Part shown: positions 47,641-60,500 of the stretch, in pieces | Numbering within the stretch: position 1 is the first letter of the stretch | How the letters are laid out: the number at the start of each line of letters is the position of its first letter | From: Phoenix dactylifera | Taxonomy: Eukaryota; Streptophyta; Magnoliopsida; Arecales; Arecaceae | DNA: 64,000 nucleotides | Assembly (NCBI RefSeq): GCF_009389715.1 | Contig: NC_052404.1 | Location: 10,362,480-10,426,479, forward strand | Direction: 5' to 3' | Made by a program: the position numbers and the translations under genes | Notes under the pieces: generated by a model | The model's database searches: none | Seen by the model: the letters and a program-made list of their open reading frames with translations, nothing else | Told to the model about the DNA's origin: nothing

Positions 47641-50279
47641 ATGGGGCAGCAGCCACAGTTCGGGGACACGACGCTGAGGAAGGTGTTCGTGGGGGGCCTG
47701 GCGTGGGAGATGCAGAAGGAGGCGCTCCGCGAGCACTTCGATAAGTACGGCGAGATCCTTGAGGCCGTCATCATCGCCGACAAGCTCACCGGCCGATCCA
47801 AGGGCTACGGCTTCGTACGTGTTTCCTCTAGTTGGTATTATTAGTCAGTAGATCGCATCAAATCAAGATCATTATTGGAACATAACGGAGTGTTCGTTGT
47901 TTGCTGTAACCCCACTTACTATACCAACCAGGTGACGTTCAAGGAGGCCGAGGCGGCGAAGAAGGCATGCGAGGACCCGACGCCGGTCATCAACGGCCGG
48001 CGAGCCAACTGCAACCTGGCCTCCCTCGGCGCCAAGCGCCTCCGTCCCTCCCCTCCCGCCACCCCCGCCCACCGCCTGCCAGGTATGCATCGTCATTTTT
48101 CTTTTTGCCCTCAAGTTTGTCGTTTACGTCGTTCCTCTTTTTTGTTAAAAAAAAAGGAATAAAAATTTTGTTTTGTCGGATGGTTGTGATCTACTATACA
48201 TATAAATATACTGAAGCGATGGCGGCCGGATCGAGAGGTGTGTCGCCAAGACCGGCGGCAACGTGGTACTACCACCCAACCGGAACGCCGCCACCTCCGC
48301 CGTCGCCGTTCCCCCACCACCAGCAGCACTACCACGGCGTCCACCCCTTCTACGCCACCGCCGCCTACGGGTAAGCAAGCTCTTCCTCTCCTCGCTAAGG
48401 ATTAGCTATAAATAAATAGAAACGATAAAGAGAAGCGGGCGCGCTGCCGGCGGCCGGCTGTCCGTCCGTCCGTCTCGGGTTGGTGGGTCCGGGAGGCGGA
48501 CAGCCCGAGGTTGAAGACAGTGGGCCCCGCGGCGCGCATGAGAGCTGAAGCACGCTGATTGCGCTGTGGCTCGACACGTGGTGATTGTGGTCGGTCCGTT
48601 ACGCATCACAATGCGGAGCGTGGAAGATGCGCGTGCTTTGACAGGCTGGAGTGTTTGCTCTTCCACGTGCGTACGGTCCACTCTTCATCTGAATCGTGCC
48701 AGAAATTATTAGATGGGCCCGGATCTAGGATAAAATGAATGAAACTTTCTCCTCTTTCTATTTTTTGTTTTACATATATGTATAACAGCAATATGCAGTA
48801 GGATGATAGACTCATGATGGTCCTCGTCCATCTAATAACTTTGAAGATCATGAGTATTAATGGCAACTTCTTGTGGAGGTACAGGGTTGAGAGCCGGTGA
48901 ACCATGGTGTTCCATATTTCCATTAGGTTTTTTTTTTTCTTTTCTTTCTTTAGCAACAAATCCACTAGCATGATGTTAGAAGATCAATCATGGATGAAAA
49001 ATATTATTACATTAAAGTTGTACAGTAGATTATCTATAAGGGCCTGCCTAAACAACATAATATCCTAATAATAAGAATTTGTTACCATATTGAGCTCAAT
49101 TGGATTAAGCTAGAATACATTAATTAAAATTTACTGGTGCTTGCCATGCACATAAGTTAGATAAAAAAAGAAAGAAAAAAAAAAGAAAAATAACTTGTTT
49201 GTAACCATGTAACAAAAAATAGTTTGGAGTAATAGAGAAAAAGGTCAAGTTGGGTGGTGAAGATAAAAATAAAATAAAAATATGTCGATCTTGTGAGAAA
49301 ATTCATTTTGCATGTAATAGAGATATTGTTAAATAATAATATATTATGTATGACAAACAATAATGCTTAATTGAGATATTTTCTTATTTGTTGAATTGCT
49401 AGAGCATTCATCGATAGGACTCTGGTCCAATATTTCATTAGCATCCCTATCCTATGACCATGTCATTTAGAGATTTGGGATATTTTTGGAACAAAACAAT
49501 AGAAGATGCGAATGCGTTCAAGAAAAAAAAAGAGAGAGATTCTAACAGTCCAAGAAATTCGAGCAACGCCACAATCTAACCTAACTCGACTCAAGCCCAA
49601 GAAACTTCTTGCATCCGAGCCACAAGCACTCCTGGGTGGCAGAATATGGCCATGGCATCATGCTCACCTCTGCAGTGCCTCGAACATTTTCTCCACCACC
49701 CTAAAGGCTAGCCATGCCGCCTCCTCATCCAAACTACTACCTATTAATATTGATGGAAAAAAAATGCCGGAGGGTTCAGAACCTCAGTCTTCATCCGTTA
49801 TTCATTACTAATTTTTTTTCTAATGTATTATTTGTGCATAGGTACTCTCCTACTTACATGACGGACATCGGCTACAACATGGTAACTTCATGTCCTGAGA
49901 TCGTTGAATTTTCTACATATTCTCGATATTGGGATAGCTTGCTATATAAAATAGATGTTAAAGGAATACAAAAAAAATCTAAGTTTAGCACTGTTTCCTG
50001 TGTGCGTGACGACAGAAGCTAAGCCATTCGGCCGGGGCAGGGTCCTACGTTCAGGGCCAGTTCTCTCACCCGGCACAAGGAGCGATGGTTGCTCCTAATG
50101 GAATGCTCCCGGTGTACCCACTGTACCACTTCCACCCCCATCAGCCCCAGGGGTTGGGAGTCGCCGCCCGCTTCTTCCCTCCGACGGCTGCCGCAGTCGC
50201 TGGCACCATGACAACCATTCCTACCATCATCTCCAAGCCCACTCCAATGACTCCTCCCACCACAGGTACTGGCAACTAG
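47641..50279 (+). CDS. Single-RRM RNA-binding protein, RBM24-like/ARP1-like (5 exons)
   Basis: Exons 47641-47814, 47932-48082, 48217-48370, 49842-49881 and 50016-50279 join in frame to 260 aa. The N-terminal RRM (residues about 11-87) has RNP2 KVFVGGLAW and RNP1 KGYGFVTF, with RNP1 split by intron 1 in phase 0. After the RRM come [13 protein letters not shown], typical of plant RBM24/38-like proteins, and a Pro/His/Tyr-rich C-terminal half ([20 protein letters not shown]). The first exons are strongly GC-rich. Such proteins bind mRNA in nucleus or cytoplasm; targets cannot be told from sequence. Exon 4 is only 40 nt. Its end and the start of exon 5 are the least certain junctions (50016 or 50019). 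An alternative last exon at 51938-51963 is possible. Confidence 0.88.
48371..49841 (+). other. RRM-gene intron 3, about 1.5 kb
   Basis: GTAAGC donor and TGCATAG acceptor. The first 350 bases are GC-rich with a (CCGT)n-like run near 48469; the rest is AT-rich. No embedded gene or bounded element seen. Confidence 0.7.
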
Positions 50280-52590
50280 ATACATCTCTTTTTTCCTATC
50301 TGCAGCTCAGTTAGTCACTGTTCCTTCACTCAGTTCATTTACCTTTGTAAGACTTGGTGGTTATAAACATTTTCTTTGTGGTTATAAACATTTCACATGG
50401 ATATGCATGCATGTTGATCACACTGCCGGCTCAAATACATTTTTTCCTCGACAGTGAAGTGATCTCACTAAAATATATTGATAGGAATACTTTATGAAAA
50501 TTTTCATTAGTATGAGGCTTCAATATATAGGATTGTTGTCTGAATCTTATAAGAACAAATAAAACGTTCTCATTCTTCTCTCTCTGAAGTTTCTCCTCAA
50601 GTTGATGTCGTTTTTTTTTAAAAAAAAAGAAGTCTGTTGATCGATGCGCCACAATAAATTAAAATACAAAGATTTACTTCTCTGATAACTTGAGGGATCT
50701 TCATGAGAAGAAGCAGATACAGTTTGATTACAACTCACGCTCATCTGTTTTAATGCGAAAGAACAGAGATGTGCATTAGATATATGTTCTTAATGATGGC
50801 ACTTGCAACACTAGGAAAGTTTTCATAAGAACTGTGCGAACCAACACACATGAATGCTTTATTGATGTCCAGTCTGAATTCCAAACTAGCATTCCCTCTT
50901 CTTCAACTAAATACAGATTTTTTTGCATGATGAAGCAATTAATATTGTTTATCACTTCCAACTTGTGAAAAAACTTGTAAGCTAAATCTCTAGTAAATAA
51001 GCGTAGTAATCCGCCTAACAGGAATTACTAAAAGATGATATTTTCATACGAGGAAATTATTTGGTAACCTACCCTGAGTCAAAGCGAGTGTGTGTACATA
51101 ATCACTTGCAATATCTTTATCTGTTCTTTATGTTTAATTATCCATTCTTTCTGACAGTGTGAGTGGTTATCTATGAATTTCTGAAAAACCTGTATGGTTT
51201 ACTTTGATCAGATTGAAAAACACTGTTTGTTCTGTTCCTCTAGCATATGTTTGGCACTGCGAAGCCTTGATCAATTCTAATGTATGGATCTTTTATGTTT
51301 GCTACTGTCCTGTAGTCACTGCAAAAATGCAGATAGTGACGCAAGTATTTGCCTAATGTTCTGCAATTTTTTTTTTCTTTCAAAGGATCATAAATGTGAA
51401 AGAAAGTAAAGTAGGGATCCAATCACATCAGCTGCTATCTCTTTTGAAATAGATAGCACTGACCCCTCAAATAATAAGTAGCATCTTTAGCTGGGCGAAT
51501 CATGTGGCAATAGTGAGGGGAAATCTCGATATGCAAGGACTACAAGATATTTGTAATTACAAGGCACTTCTTTATCTCTAGTAACTCACACATGTGTTAA
51601 GATCATTCTTCCAAGGCAGCAATTCTATGACATGCAGCAAGGAGATGTTGCAAACAAGGTCTTTAAATCTGTTGCGAGGTCGTGTGCAATTGCCGCTTGC
51701 TAGTGGCATTTAGGCAGTCAGATTTTTCTGGTAACAGAAAGAAGTCATTCAATGGAGTGTTTCATAATGCATCATATGGATACCATCGCTTAGCATATAT
51801 GATGTTTTACAATGTTGTAAACAACCGAATGGCTATTTTTTTGCATGTAATGACATTAAGAGTGAATCCCAAGAGCAAAATATGCCTTGTTTGCAATACT
51901 ACTATAGTTTCTAATGTATAAACAGTCTGTTTGGCAGTGGAACAGGTCACAGGATGCAGCTGAGTAGTCGAAGAGGAAGGGCTTGTCAAAGAAACCTGCA
52001 AATCTGATGAGGGGTTCTTTCATTTATTCCATTAGACCTATTGAATTCTTTTATTCCCCCTAACCTGCATCCTCATGATGCACCATTTGTAACAAAGTCA
52101 TCATCTGTTTACCAATGTATTTTATGGTAAACTTTTAATAGTTTCAGCCAGAATTGTCCATGGTTCTTATCTGCCCTGAATAACATGTATTCCATTTCTG
52201 CGATTCCGGTGCCTCCTAATTAACTTCCTCCCAAGTATATTGTTCTTCAGGGTTACTGTTTTAGTAGAATGCCAATACAGAGATTCTGTAGTCAAATCAT
52301 GTGACTAAGAGTGAAGATTGGAGGTCAACAAGATTTCCCTTCTGATTCATCAAAAGTTGAGTGCCAGTGGAAACTAATGATGGACAATGCACCTTTTTAT
52401 AGACAAAGCATTCAGCTCATTAGGCATTGATGTTGCCTTATCTTTCTATCCGCACCAAAATCTCTGGGCTGGCAATAAGTTGCATTTGCAAGAGCCCAAA
52501 AAGAAAGCCATTCAGCGAGAAGATCAAAAACCTGTCAACCAATCCGCATAGGTCCCTGAGACACCCACAATGGGTTGCAGGTCACCGCAT
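50280..52590. other. RRM gene 3' flank and intergenic
   Basis: Contains the RRM gene's 3' UTR in one of the two models (ending soon after 50279, or after 51963). No other gene recognised. Confidence 0.45.
51938..51963 (+). other. Possible alternative last coding exon of RRM gene
   Basis: A donor inside exon 5 (CCACAG/GTACTGG, 50265/50266) and an acceptor TTTGGCAG at 51937 would replace the GTGN ending by a short tail ending EQVTGCS, in exact phase, to TGA at 51961-51963. This gives about 264 aa with a 1.67-kb intron. Transcripts are needed to choose. Confidence 0.45.
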
Positions 52591-52689
52591 AGGTCCCTGA
52601 GACGCCCGGTTCGGAGCATCCCGAGGCATACCGGTCGTGGACCGGGATAGTTCCAATGACAAAAACGAGATTGGTCGTCAGAGGGGGAG

Positions 52690-53170
52690 AAGATAAAGAA
52701 AAAAAAAAAAAGGAAGAGAGAGCACGGGAGAGAGGGAGAGAAAAGAGGAGAGAGGAAGGTCGAAGCTGGCCAGTAGAGGCTGGAGAGCCGCCGCGCGGAG
52801 GAGGGAGTCATAGAAGAGGGGCTCTCTCCGGTCCTCTGTTTTATTTCGGGGCCGGAGAGACTCCTTTTATTTTTGGAGTTTTTAAGTGAAAGTCGGCAAT
52901 GGGTTTGCCGACTTTTACTTACAAACTCAAAAAATAAAGGGCATGTTTGGGCTTCTGTTTTGAACGAAACAGAGGACCAGAGGAAGCCCTTCTTCCGCAG
53001 CTTTCCAGCAGCTCTCCGACCTCCACCTCCTCTACGCTACGGCTTTCCGACCTTCACCTCCTCTGCGCGAGGGCTCTTCAGCTCTCTGTTGGCTTTCCGT
53101 CGGCTTGCTCCTTCTCTCTCTTTCTTTTTCTCTCTCGTTCTCCCTCTCTCTCACCTCTTCTATTGTGTTG
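52690..53170. mobile_element. Large imperfect palindrome, foldback-like element
   Basis: The core arms 52863-52899 and 52905-52940 match in inverse, with AGTGAAAGTCGGCAA facing TTGCCGACTTTTACT across a 5-base loop. The similarity extends outward: GGTCCTCTGTTT (52830-52841) pairs with AAACAGAGGACC (52968-52979). A GA-rich block (52700-52760) faces a CT-rich block (53105-53160). Two long inverted arms with almost no spacer suggest a foldback element or a palindromic duplication. The outer ends are uncertain and no target duplication was found. Confidence 0.72.
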
Positions 53171-53259
53171 GTACAGATCCAGCACGGCATGATGCAAGCT
53201 CGTACCGACTCGTTCCTCTAGGCAACCAGTACGATACCCAATACCAATTCTATCGACCT

Positions 53260-54520
53260 TACTGCCAACTCTTACAATTAGGTGCTCATCACCGGAATTT
53301 ACAACCAAAAAGTATTCGTCTCTGGCAAAATGGGCTCAAAAATATTGAGAGCAAAAGTAAAATAAAACAATTTAGCTATTCAGTAAATTAAATACTTGTA
53401 TTTATATCATGATTCGTAACATTTATTTTATTTCTTAATTGTGTATTTCGTGCGTCCAATTACTAGTGCTTATATACCTACTCTCATTGCATGAATCACA
53501 CACGTTTCTTTAGTTATCCATCCATATGAAAAGATTTTGGTCTAAATGCACAAAATCTAACCTTAGCGATCCGGTCCTTAGCCAAAGCCAAGCCGGGGAG
53601 TCTACAAATGTTGGGCCCAGGACCTAACTTTCGGGACCGAATCCAATACGACAACCCGCGTGGCACCATGGTCAACTACCAAGACTGGTTCTCTCCCACC
53701 ACCGTTCATGAACCCTCCTCCCACCTTCTCAACAACTTCGAACGCATCGATTTAAGAATAAGAAACAAAACAAGGTTATAAAACAAGGCTTTGTTTGCTC
53801 GGAAAGCAAGTACAAAAATGACAGCGATGATAAATGCCAACAACCGTAAGAATAATATTTTTATTTTAGTATGTAAACTACTGAATAATTTTTAAATATG
53901 TTGAAAACAAATTCATGAATCATCGAAAAAATAATCTAATTAATTCCCCTTACAAGAAAAAAAAAATAAAGAATCACTCAACCAAGGGAAACAAGAAATT
54001 ATTAATAATTTAGATAATAATGTGATCATGCGAGCTAAGCATATTTTATTTTGCAGTATAACCTTCATATTGCAATATAATTTAGTTTTATGTATATGAA
54101 AAAGAAAGAGGAGCGTTACAGGTGATTGGCTCCATATGCAAACTAATTAAGCTGAACCGGATAACTATATCCAATAAGAAAATTAACTATATCCAGTAAC
54201 AAAATTAGTAATAAAGGAAACGGAGAGCGAGAGCGCGCGACAAAGAGCGAGAGCGAGAGCGCTTCAAGATCTCCGCGCTTGCGATCCAACTACTGAATCC
54301 ACGGAAAGCTTCTTCCCTCCTCTCTTCCGCGGACAAAGTCTACGTTTTCTCAGCTCCGTCTCTCTCTATTTCTTTGCTTTCTCTTCTTCTTGTTCCTCCC
54401 CCAATTTCCGTTCGGACAGATCTCATTAAATCCTTCTCTTCGATCCTCCCCCCTTAAAATTCGAACCCTAATTTTCCAAACCCTAAATCATCTCCCAGTG
54501 AAGAAAAAAGCGCCCAAATC
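53260..54520. other. Intergenic upstream of transporter gene
   Basis: AT-rich DNA, then from about 54220 a GAGAGCGAGAGCG-rich stretch and a CT-rich leader-like stretch. CTATTTATAC lies at 54521. The transcription start is not assigned. Confidence 0.45.
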
Positions 54521-54591
54521 CTATTTATACCCGTGGATCCCATCTATATTTCTTCCTGGATCTTGAATCCATAGAGGAGTAAAGGGGAGAG

Positions 54592-57500
54592 ATGAGCGCG
54601 AAGGGCGGCTCGGGGGCGTCGCTGGCGACCGGGCGGCTGTTCACGCTGGGGCTGGTTGCGGCGTGGTATTCGTCGAACATCGGGGTGCTTCTTTTGAACA
54701 AATACCTTCTGAGCAACTACGGATTCAAGTACCCGATCTTCCTCACCATGTGCCACATGGCATCCTGCTCGCTGCTCAGCTACGTCGCCATCGCCTGGCT
54801 CAAGGTCGTACCCATGCAGACCGTCAGATCCCGCATCCAGTTCTTGAAGATCTCGGCGCTCAGTCTTGTCTTCTGCGGCTCGGTCGTCAGCGGCAATGTC
54901 TCCCTTCGCTATCTCCCGGTTTCCTTCAATCAGGCGGTCGGCGCGACGACGCCCTTCTTCACGGCGGTCTTCGCCTACGTTATAACCGTCCGCCGGGAGG
55001 CCTGGATCACTTACCTCACGCTTGTTCCTGTCGTCACCGGCGTCATCATCGCTAGCGGGGTGAGTTACTTGCCCGAACACGTGCAAGATTGCTCCTTTAT
55101 TCGTATGCTTATAGGTTGACTTATTCCATGGTTTAGTTTTGTATTTCACCATGCAATTAAATATGATAATTTTAGAATATTACGTGAGTTTTGATTGATA
55201 AACCAGAGATTTTTGCTAAATCCAGTGCAATTGGAGCCATGGGACTGTTGGTAAGTCTAGAACCATAACCTTTCTCGCATGTAGAATTGGTACATTTTAT
55301 ATGTCCGGGATGTTTGGGCAATGCAGTACGAGTTTGCAAATGCATATGTAAAATGAGTTGGTTTGCTTTGGACATATGAGGCCGCTGCTGTCGAAGAAAC
55401 CTCTTATACTCAGTATATTGAGTTAGTTTTGGCTGTTGGGTTCCGTCGTATTTTCTTTGTTGGTTGTCTGTTTGTGAAATACCTTTTTCTTTTCCTTAAA
55501 TTACTTGTTGTCATAACTATCATTTAAGGCATCCGTGCTCCTTTCAGATGGACTTGCATCAATGGATGAACATAAAGCGGAATACAGTTTCAACTTGTCC
55601 TTTATTGACATAAACAGTTTGTTGTTCGGCATCGTTCGGTTAAGGGAATTGGATTGAGATATGATTCTCATTTCATAATCATTATGTGCCTCAATATGGA
55701 TGCAGTTCTTGATATCCACCAGATGTTCTTTTACATTGTTTTGGCAGGCATTGCTCAAAAATCACTTTTGTTACGACCATTGCACCATCGCCATAGAGGG
55801 TCGATGTCAGATTAAGAGCTAGTTTTAAAACATTAGTAAAATTTAACTGATCACGTTTTGAGCATGTAGCCAACTTCATGTTGATCGGATCTGTGGTTTA
55901 ACGTAAAGTTTCTGGGTACATTTTGATTGGTTCCATTTTCTTAGTGCTGCATATAGAAAAATTGATGGGTTTAACCTGTTTTGTTACCCCTTTATTTTTT
56001 AACACTGTCTTTGATTCTCTTTAACCATGAAATTCATTTTAAGCAGCTAGCTGGCATGGTCTTGTGAACTTAGGCTGATGTTTAAAAGTTTTTTTCTTAA
56101 CCCTTCTAATTGTTGGCTGCTATAATCTCAGTATGGTTCGGACTTCAAAGTGTTAATTAGTAATGCTAATTTTAGACATGTAGGTATATCTATAGTTCAT
56201 TGTAATGTGTATCTCCGCATGGTGGCAAGGCGAATTATTCAATGAATTCCACAGTATCTCGTTATATAGCCAGTATGCTTGTTCAGCAAGACTTCAAGAC
56301 TGAAATGATTAAAAAATTGACTTTCTTATGTCTTGAATTTACAGGGAGAGCCAAGTTTTCATTTGTTTGGGTTTATTATGTGCATTGGTGCAACTGCTGC
56401 AAGGGCACTTAAGTCAGTGTTGCAAGGAATTTTATTATCCTCTGAAGGGTAGGGAATACATTTCTTGTTAAAGAATTTTGGAGATATCTCAAATTTTAAG
56501 CTTGCATGGCTATGTCATTGGACACCTGTTATTTCATTTGTGTTTATATTCTTCAGATATGCTTTCATCATCGTTGAATTCATTCTTTAACCTGAAACAA
56601 AAGTACTAAACTTATTTTCTCTTGTTAATATTTATGACCTATCAGGGAAAAGCTTAATTCTATGAATCTCCTTCTGTACATGGCTCCGATAGCAGTAGTG
56701 TTCCTGCTTCCAGCAACAATTATTATGGAGGAAAACGTGGTTGGCATCTTATTAGCGCTTGCCAGAAAAGATTTCAAAATTATTTGGTATCTGCTATTTA
56801 ATTCTTCTCTGGCATATTTTGTGAATTTGACCAATTTCTTGGTCACCAAACATACCAGTGCCTTGACTCTCCAGGTATGGTTTGCTGATATAATTCCACT
56901 CTTTCCTGCTACCTTACTATTTTATGGAATGTTATGTAAACAGATAGGTGAAAGAGTTCTTAACAGGTATATTTTATTTCCAATCCATGTTATTTGCCCC
57001 CTGGCTTATTAGTTTACTGATATCAGTATCTTTTACTTCATCCATCTCCCTCTAATTGGTGGTTACAATTCTGTGCCATCAAATTATGAAATAAACTTTG
57101 AAGATGCTTGCTAATCCACTTTCCATTTCTGCATTAATTTATTACTTATTTTTCTTTATTAGAAAACACAAATTCTCATTTATATCTCATCAAGGTGAAT
57201 ACAAGGAGTCAAAAACGTGCAAATGGGTGATATTCTGATATGTGATACAACTTCTAATATATATTTCTTTCCTTGAAAAGCACTTGCAGGCTCTAACTGC
57301 AGTGTCTATGTAATAGCCTATTGCTCATTTGCTCATGTACGAACCACGTGGTACTAAATTTTATGTAATTGTTATAATATGATCATGGAATAAGCTTATG
57401 TGTACATGCTAGGGAAACAGTTAATCATTGAAATGCCATAAAAATATAGTGTTTCCTTTACTTTTGAAAGCGCTACTATTAGGGGTTCTCTACCAAGTTT

Positions 57501-60500
57501 TGTTTGAAGAAGTTTCTAGCCACTAATAGCAGACGCGTTAGCAGATTTCCTCTGTAATTTTCTGAACTCAATCAAACAAGATAAAATTCTCAATTTCCTT
57601 CTTTCATCACTTCCAATGATTTTTCTTTGCTTTTCCTTGACAACTAAACATAGCCTAAGAGTTTATGTAGCAAGTTGCCCAATTCTAGAGGAAGAAAGAT
57701 TCTTCATGGGAATTGACTCACATAAAGTTGGTTCTCACCATCCCTGATTTTTTCCCTTTATTTCCTTTCTACGTTTTTTTTGTTTATTGTGGTCGTCAAT
57801 AAATTGGGGAGAATATTGAAGTAGTTTTCCTTTAAAGGGCAAGGGCGTGAGGATCGAGTTTGTGTGGTGCAACTAGGATGTGAGATAGGGAGGATTGGGA
57901 GTGAGATCCTTAAGTGGTATTAATTCTGTTCATTGAGTCCGTGTATGTGGAGATTATGTACAGAAAAATATTGTCCCTTCAATGGATGAGGAACAATATA
58001 GAGAATGGAACTGCCACAGATTTTGAAAGATAAGATGGATAATAGACTAGATGTTGTATTGGACACAACTGGCACAAAGATTCGTGGTTCATTGAGCCTA
58101 GAAGGACATAGGGTGGGAAAGTCCACTGTATTGATGGTGTCAAGAATCTTGCTTATATTTGTTTTGTTGCATAATAAGGAATGCTATGATAACAAACTTT
58201 GTGAAAGAAATCTCAAAAGCAATCCCTTTTTAGGAAGGAACATCAGATTTTAGTAGGTGGCGACCACCAACAAGTAATGTCTCTTCCAATATGGGATAGT
58301 TTTTGAGGGTTGTTACTGGACAGAAGCTGTCATCCTAGCATTATAGTAGTGACATATGCATTGATTGTATTCCAAACCAAAAAAAAAATGAAAGATCAAT
58401 TAAAAAAACTTGTAGTGCCACCAATGGAAAGCAAACTTTCCTTCCTAGTTTGATAAAATCTGCTAATTCTCCTTTTTCATGGCACTTCTTTCAAGTATCT
58501 TAATAGCATAACAATAAAAAAACATTTCAATTTTTCCTATACACTGCTTAAGTTGAATAGTTCTTGTTACAATATGTTTGCAGTTTTGTGTAGGAAAGTT
58601 TTTCCAATCATATCCTTCCATTACGAAATGGACAGCATGTCAAAATAGATGGTTTGTGATGCTAGTACTCAGGACAATCACGATAAATGTATTGAAAGAG
58701 AAAGGAAAAATTCTCTAATTATTTAATCTCTGCTGGGAAAAAGGGAAAAGATTTTGAATCTCCATCTTGTTAGCTAGTGATTAGACCAGCGAGCCTCAGA
58801 CCCTGCCTTCTCTACTTTGACCTCACCTACTTGTAGTTGGCATCATCAATGTCCTTCGCTACCACATCTGCCTTGAGTGCCCTCCTAGTAAGACCTTCGC
58901 CAAATCTTGAATTCCCGGAAATCTCATCACCACTCTCTGTTGAACCATCTCCTGAGCTGCCGACAATCTCGGGCAGAAAAGCTGTCTTGGAACTGGAGAA
59001 ACGGTTGTTGACAATCGAGGTAGGGGAAAAAGATGGAGGTATAGTGGTGGCAGTGGAATTGAGTTTCCAGACTTTGGTTAGGTAGTAGGGGAGAGGTAGA
59101 AGAGAGGCAAATGGCAGCCATCAGAAGAAAAAAAAAAAAAAAACATAATTCCCTTCTATACCTTCCTGAAAAATAACTAGGATTTCTTTTTGACTTCTAT
59201 AGAAAAATAAAAATAAAATATTACATAGCAAAACCCAAAGTGAAACAGATTGTGCATCAATTTCTCACCAGTGATGTCTGATTCGTTATCAGCACTGCCA
59301 TCCTTTCTATTACCTTGGTTGTCGTCGTGTCTTTGCCATCATATTTGGGATTTTGATGATGACACTTTTGACGGTTGTGTTTCATAAAAAGGAATGGTGA
59401 GGGGGACTAAAAATTAAAAATAGGCAAATTACTGTTACTTATTGCAGTTGCATGCTCTTCCCTGTACCTCTTTTTTGTTGAAATGTAGAATGCAAGTCCC
59501 TTTTTTTCTCATGGGTAATTTTTATACACTCCAATTCTTCACTCTGATTTTCCAATAAGCAAACATGTGAATTATATGGTCATAATGCTGTAACTTTTTC
59601 AATTGAAGCTTATGTAACTCAGTCCAATTCTGAAACGTCACGGTGGAAAATGCGTAGAGTAGGTGTGGAAAATGCGTAGAGTAGGTGTGCTCTAGACCGG
59701 TAAAAATATTCCTTACCAGTCATCTGAGGAGGAATTCAACCATCCTCGACTTTCCGGCTGCTTTCTTCCCTCGAGTTACCAATATTAATGTGCTTAGCTG
59801 CACCCTGTTAACATAAACATCCAAAAATTCCATATTGCACAATTCATTGGTTCAGGCATGGTAGTCATGGTTTTACAAGCTGTCATGAAGTGGACAGATT
59901 GACAACTGAATTGCTTATGTTCGCACACTGAACATTTAGTTTTTGTTGCATTGTCTTCAAATTGGTTTAGACTCTTGAATTCTTATCTAATTCAGTTAGT
60001 TTTATTTTTCTCTTTCTCCCTTATTCTCCGCTATACCTTTTAGTAAATTGAAACTTTGCATTATATTGAAGCATTCATATATGGTTTGGTGCTATGAAAA
60101 AGGTGAATATTGGTATGGCGTTCATGTTTCTTTCGCCCATCTCGTTACTATAACTTGGATGCATATCCATATGATGATATAAGGGTGACAATGGATCTAT
60201 ATTATCTGTTTGGGTCAGGTCAGCCTTCACTATCAAGTCAATATTAGCCCTGACATGAACCTATCCTGATCCATATGTGCATCGAACAAAGCTGACCCAT
60301 ACCCACAAGCAGGTCAACTTTGTCGACTTGTACCCAATCCACTTACCCAGCAAGGGAGCACAGGGAAGATAGGAAGAGCAAAAGAATAATGCAGGGAAAT
60401 GTTCGAGGGAAAGGGAGGTAAAAAATCATGATGGATCCTGATGAGGCTCTCAGGGCTTGCATTAGTAATGCAATTTTGGGGCCCAATGGCATTGGTGGAA

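Noticed and set aside
58837-59085. 82-aa frame in the transporter intron
   Set aside because: Low-complexity Ser/Pro/Glu composition, no family resemblance; treated as intronic.
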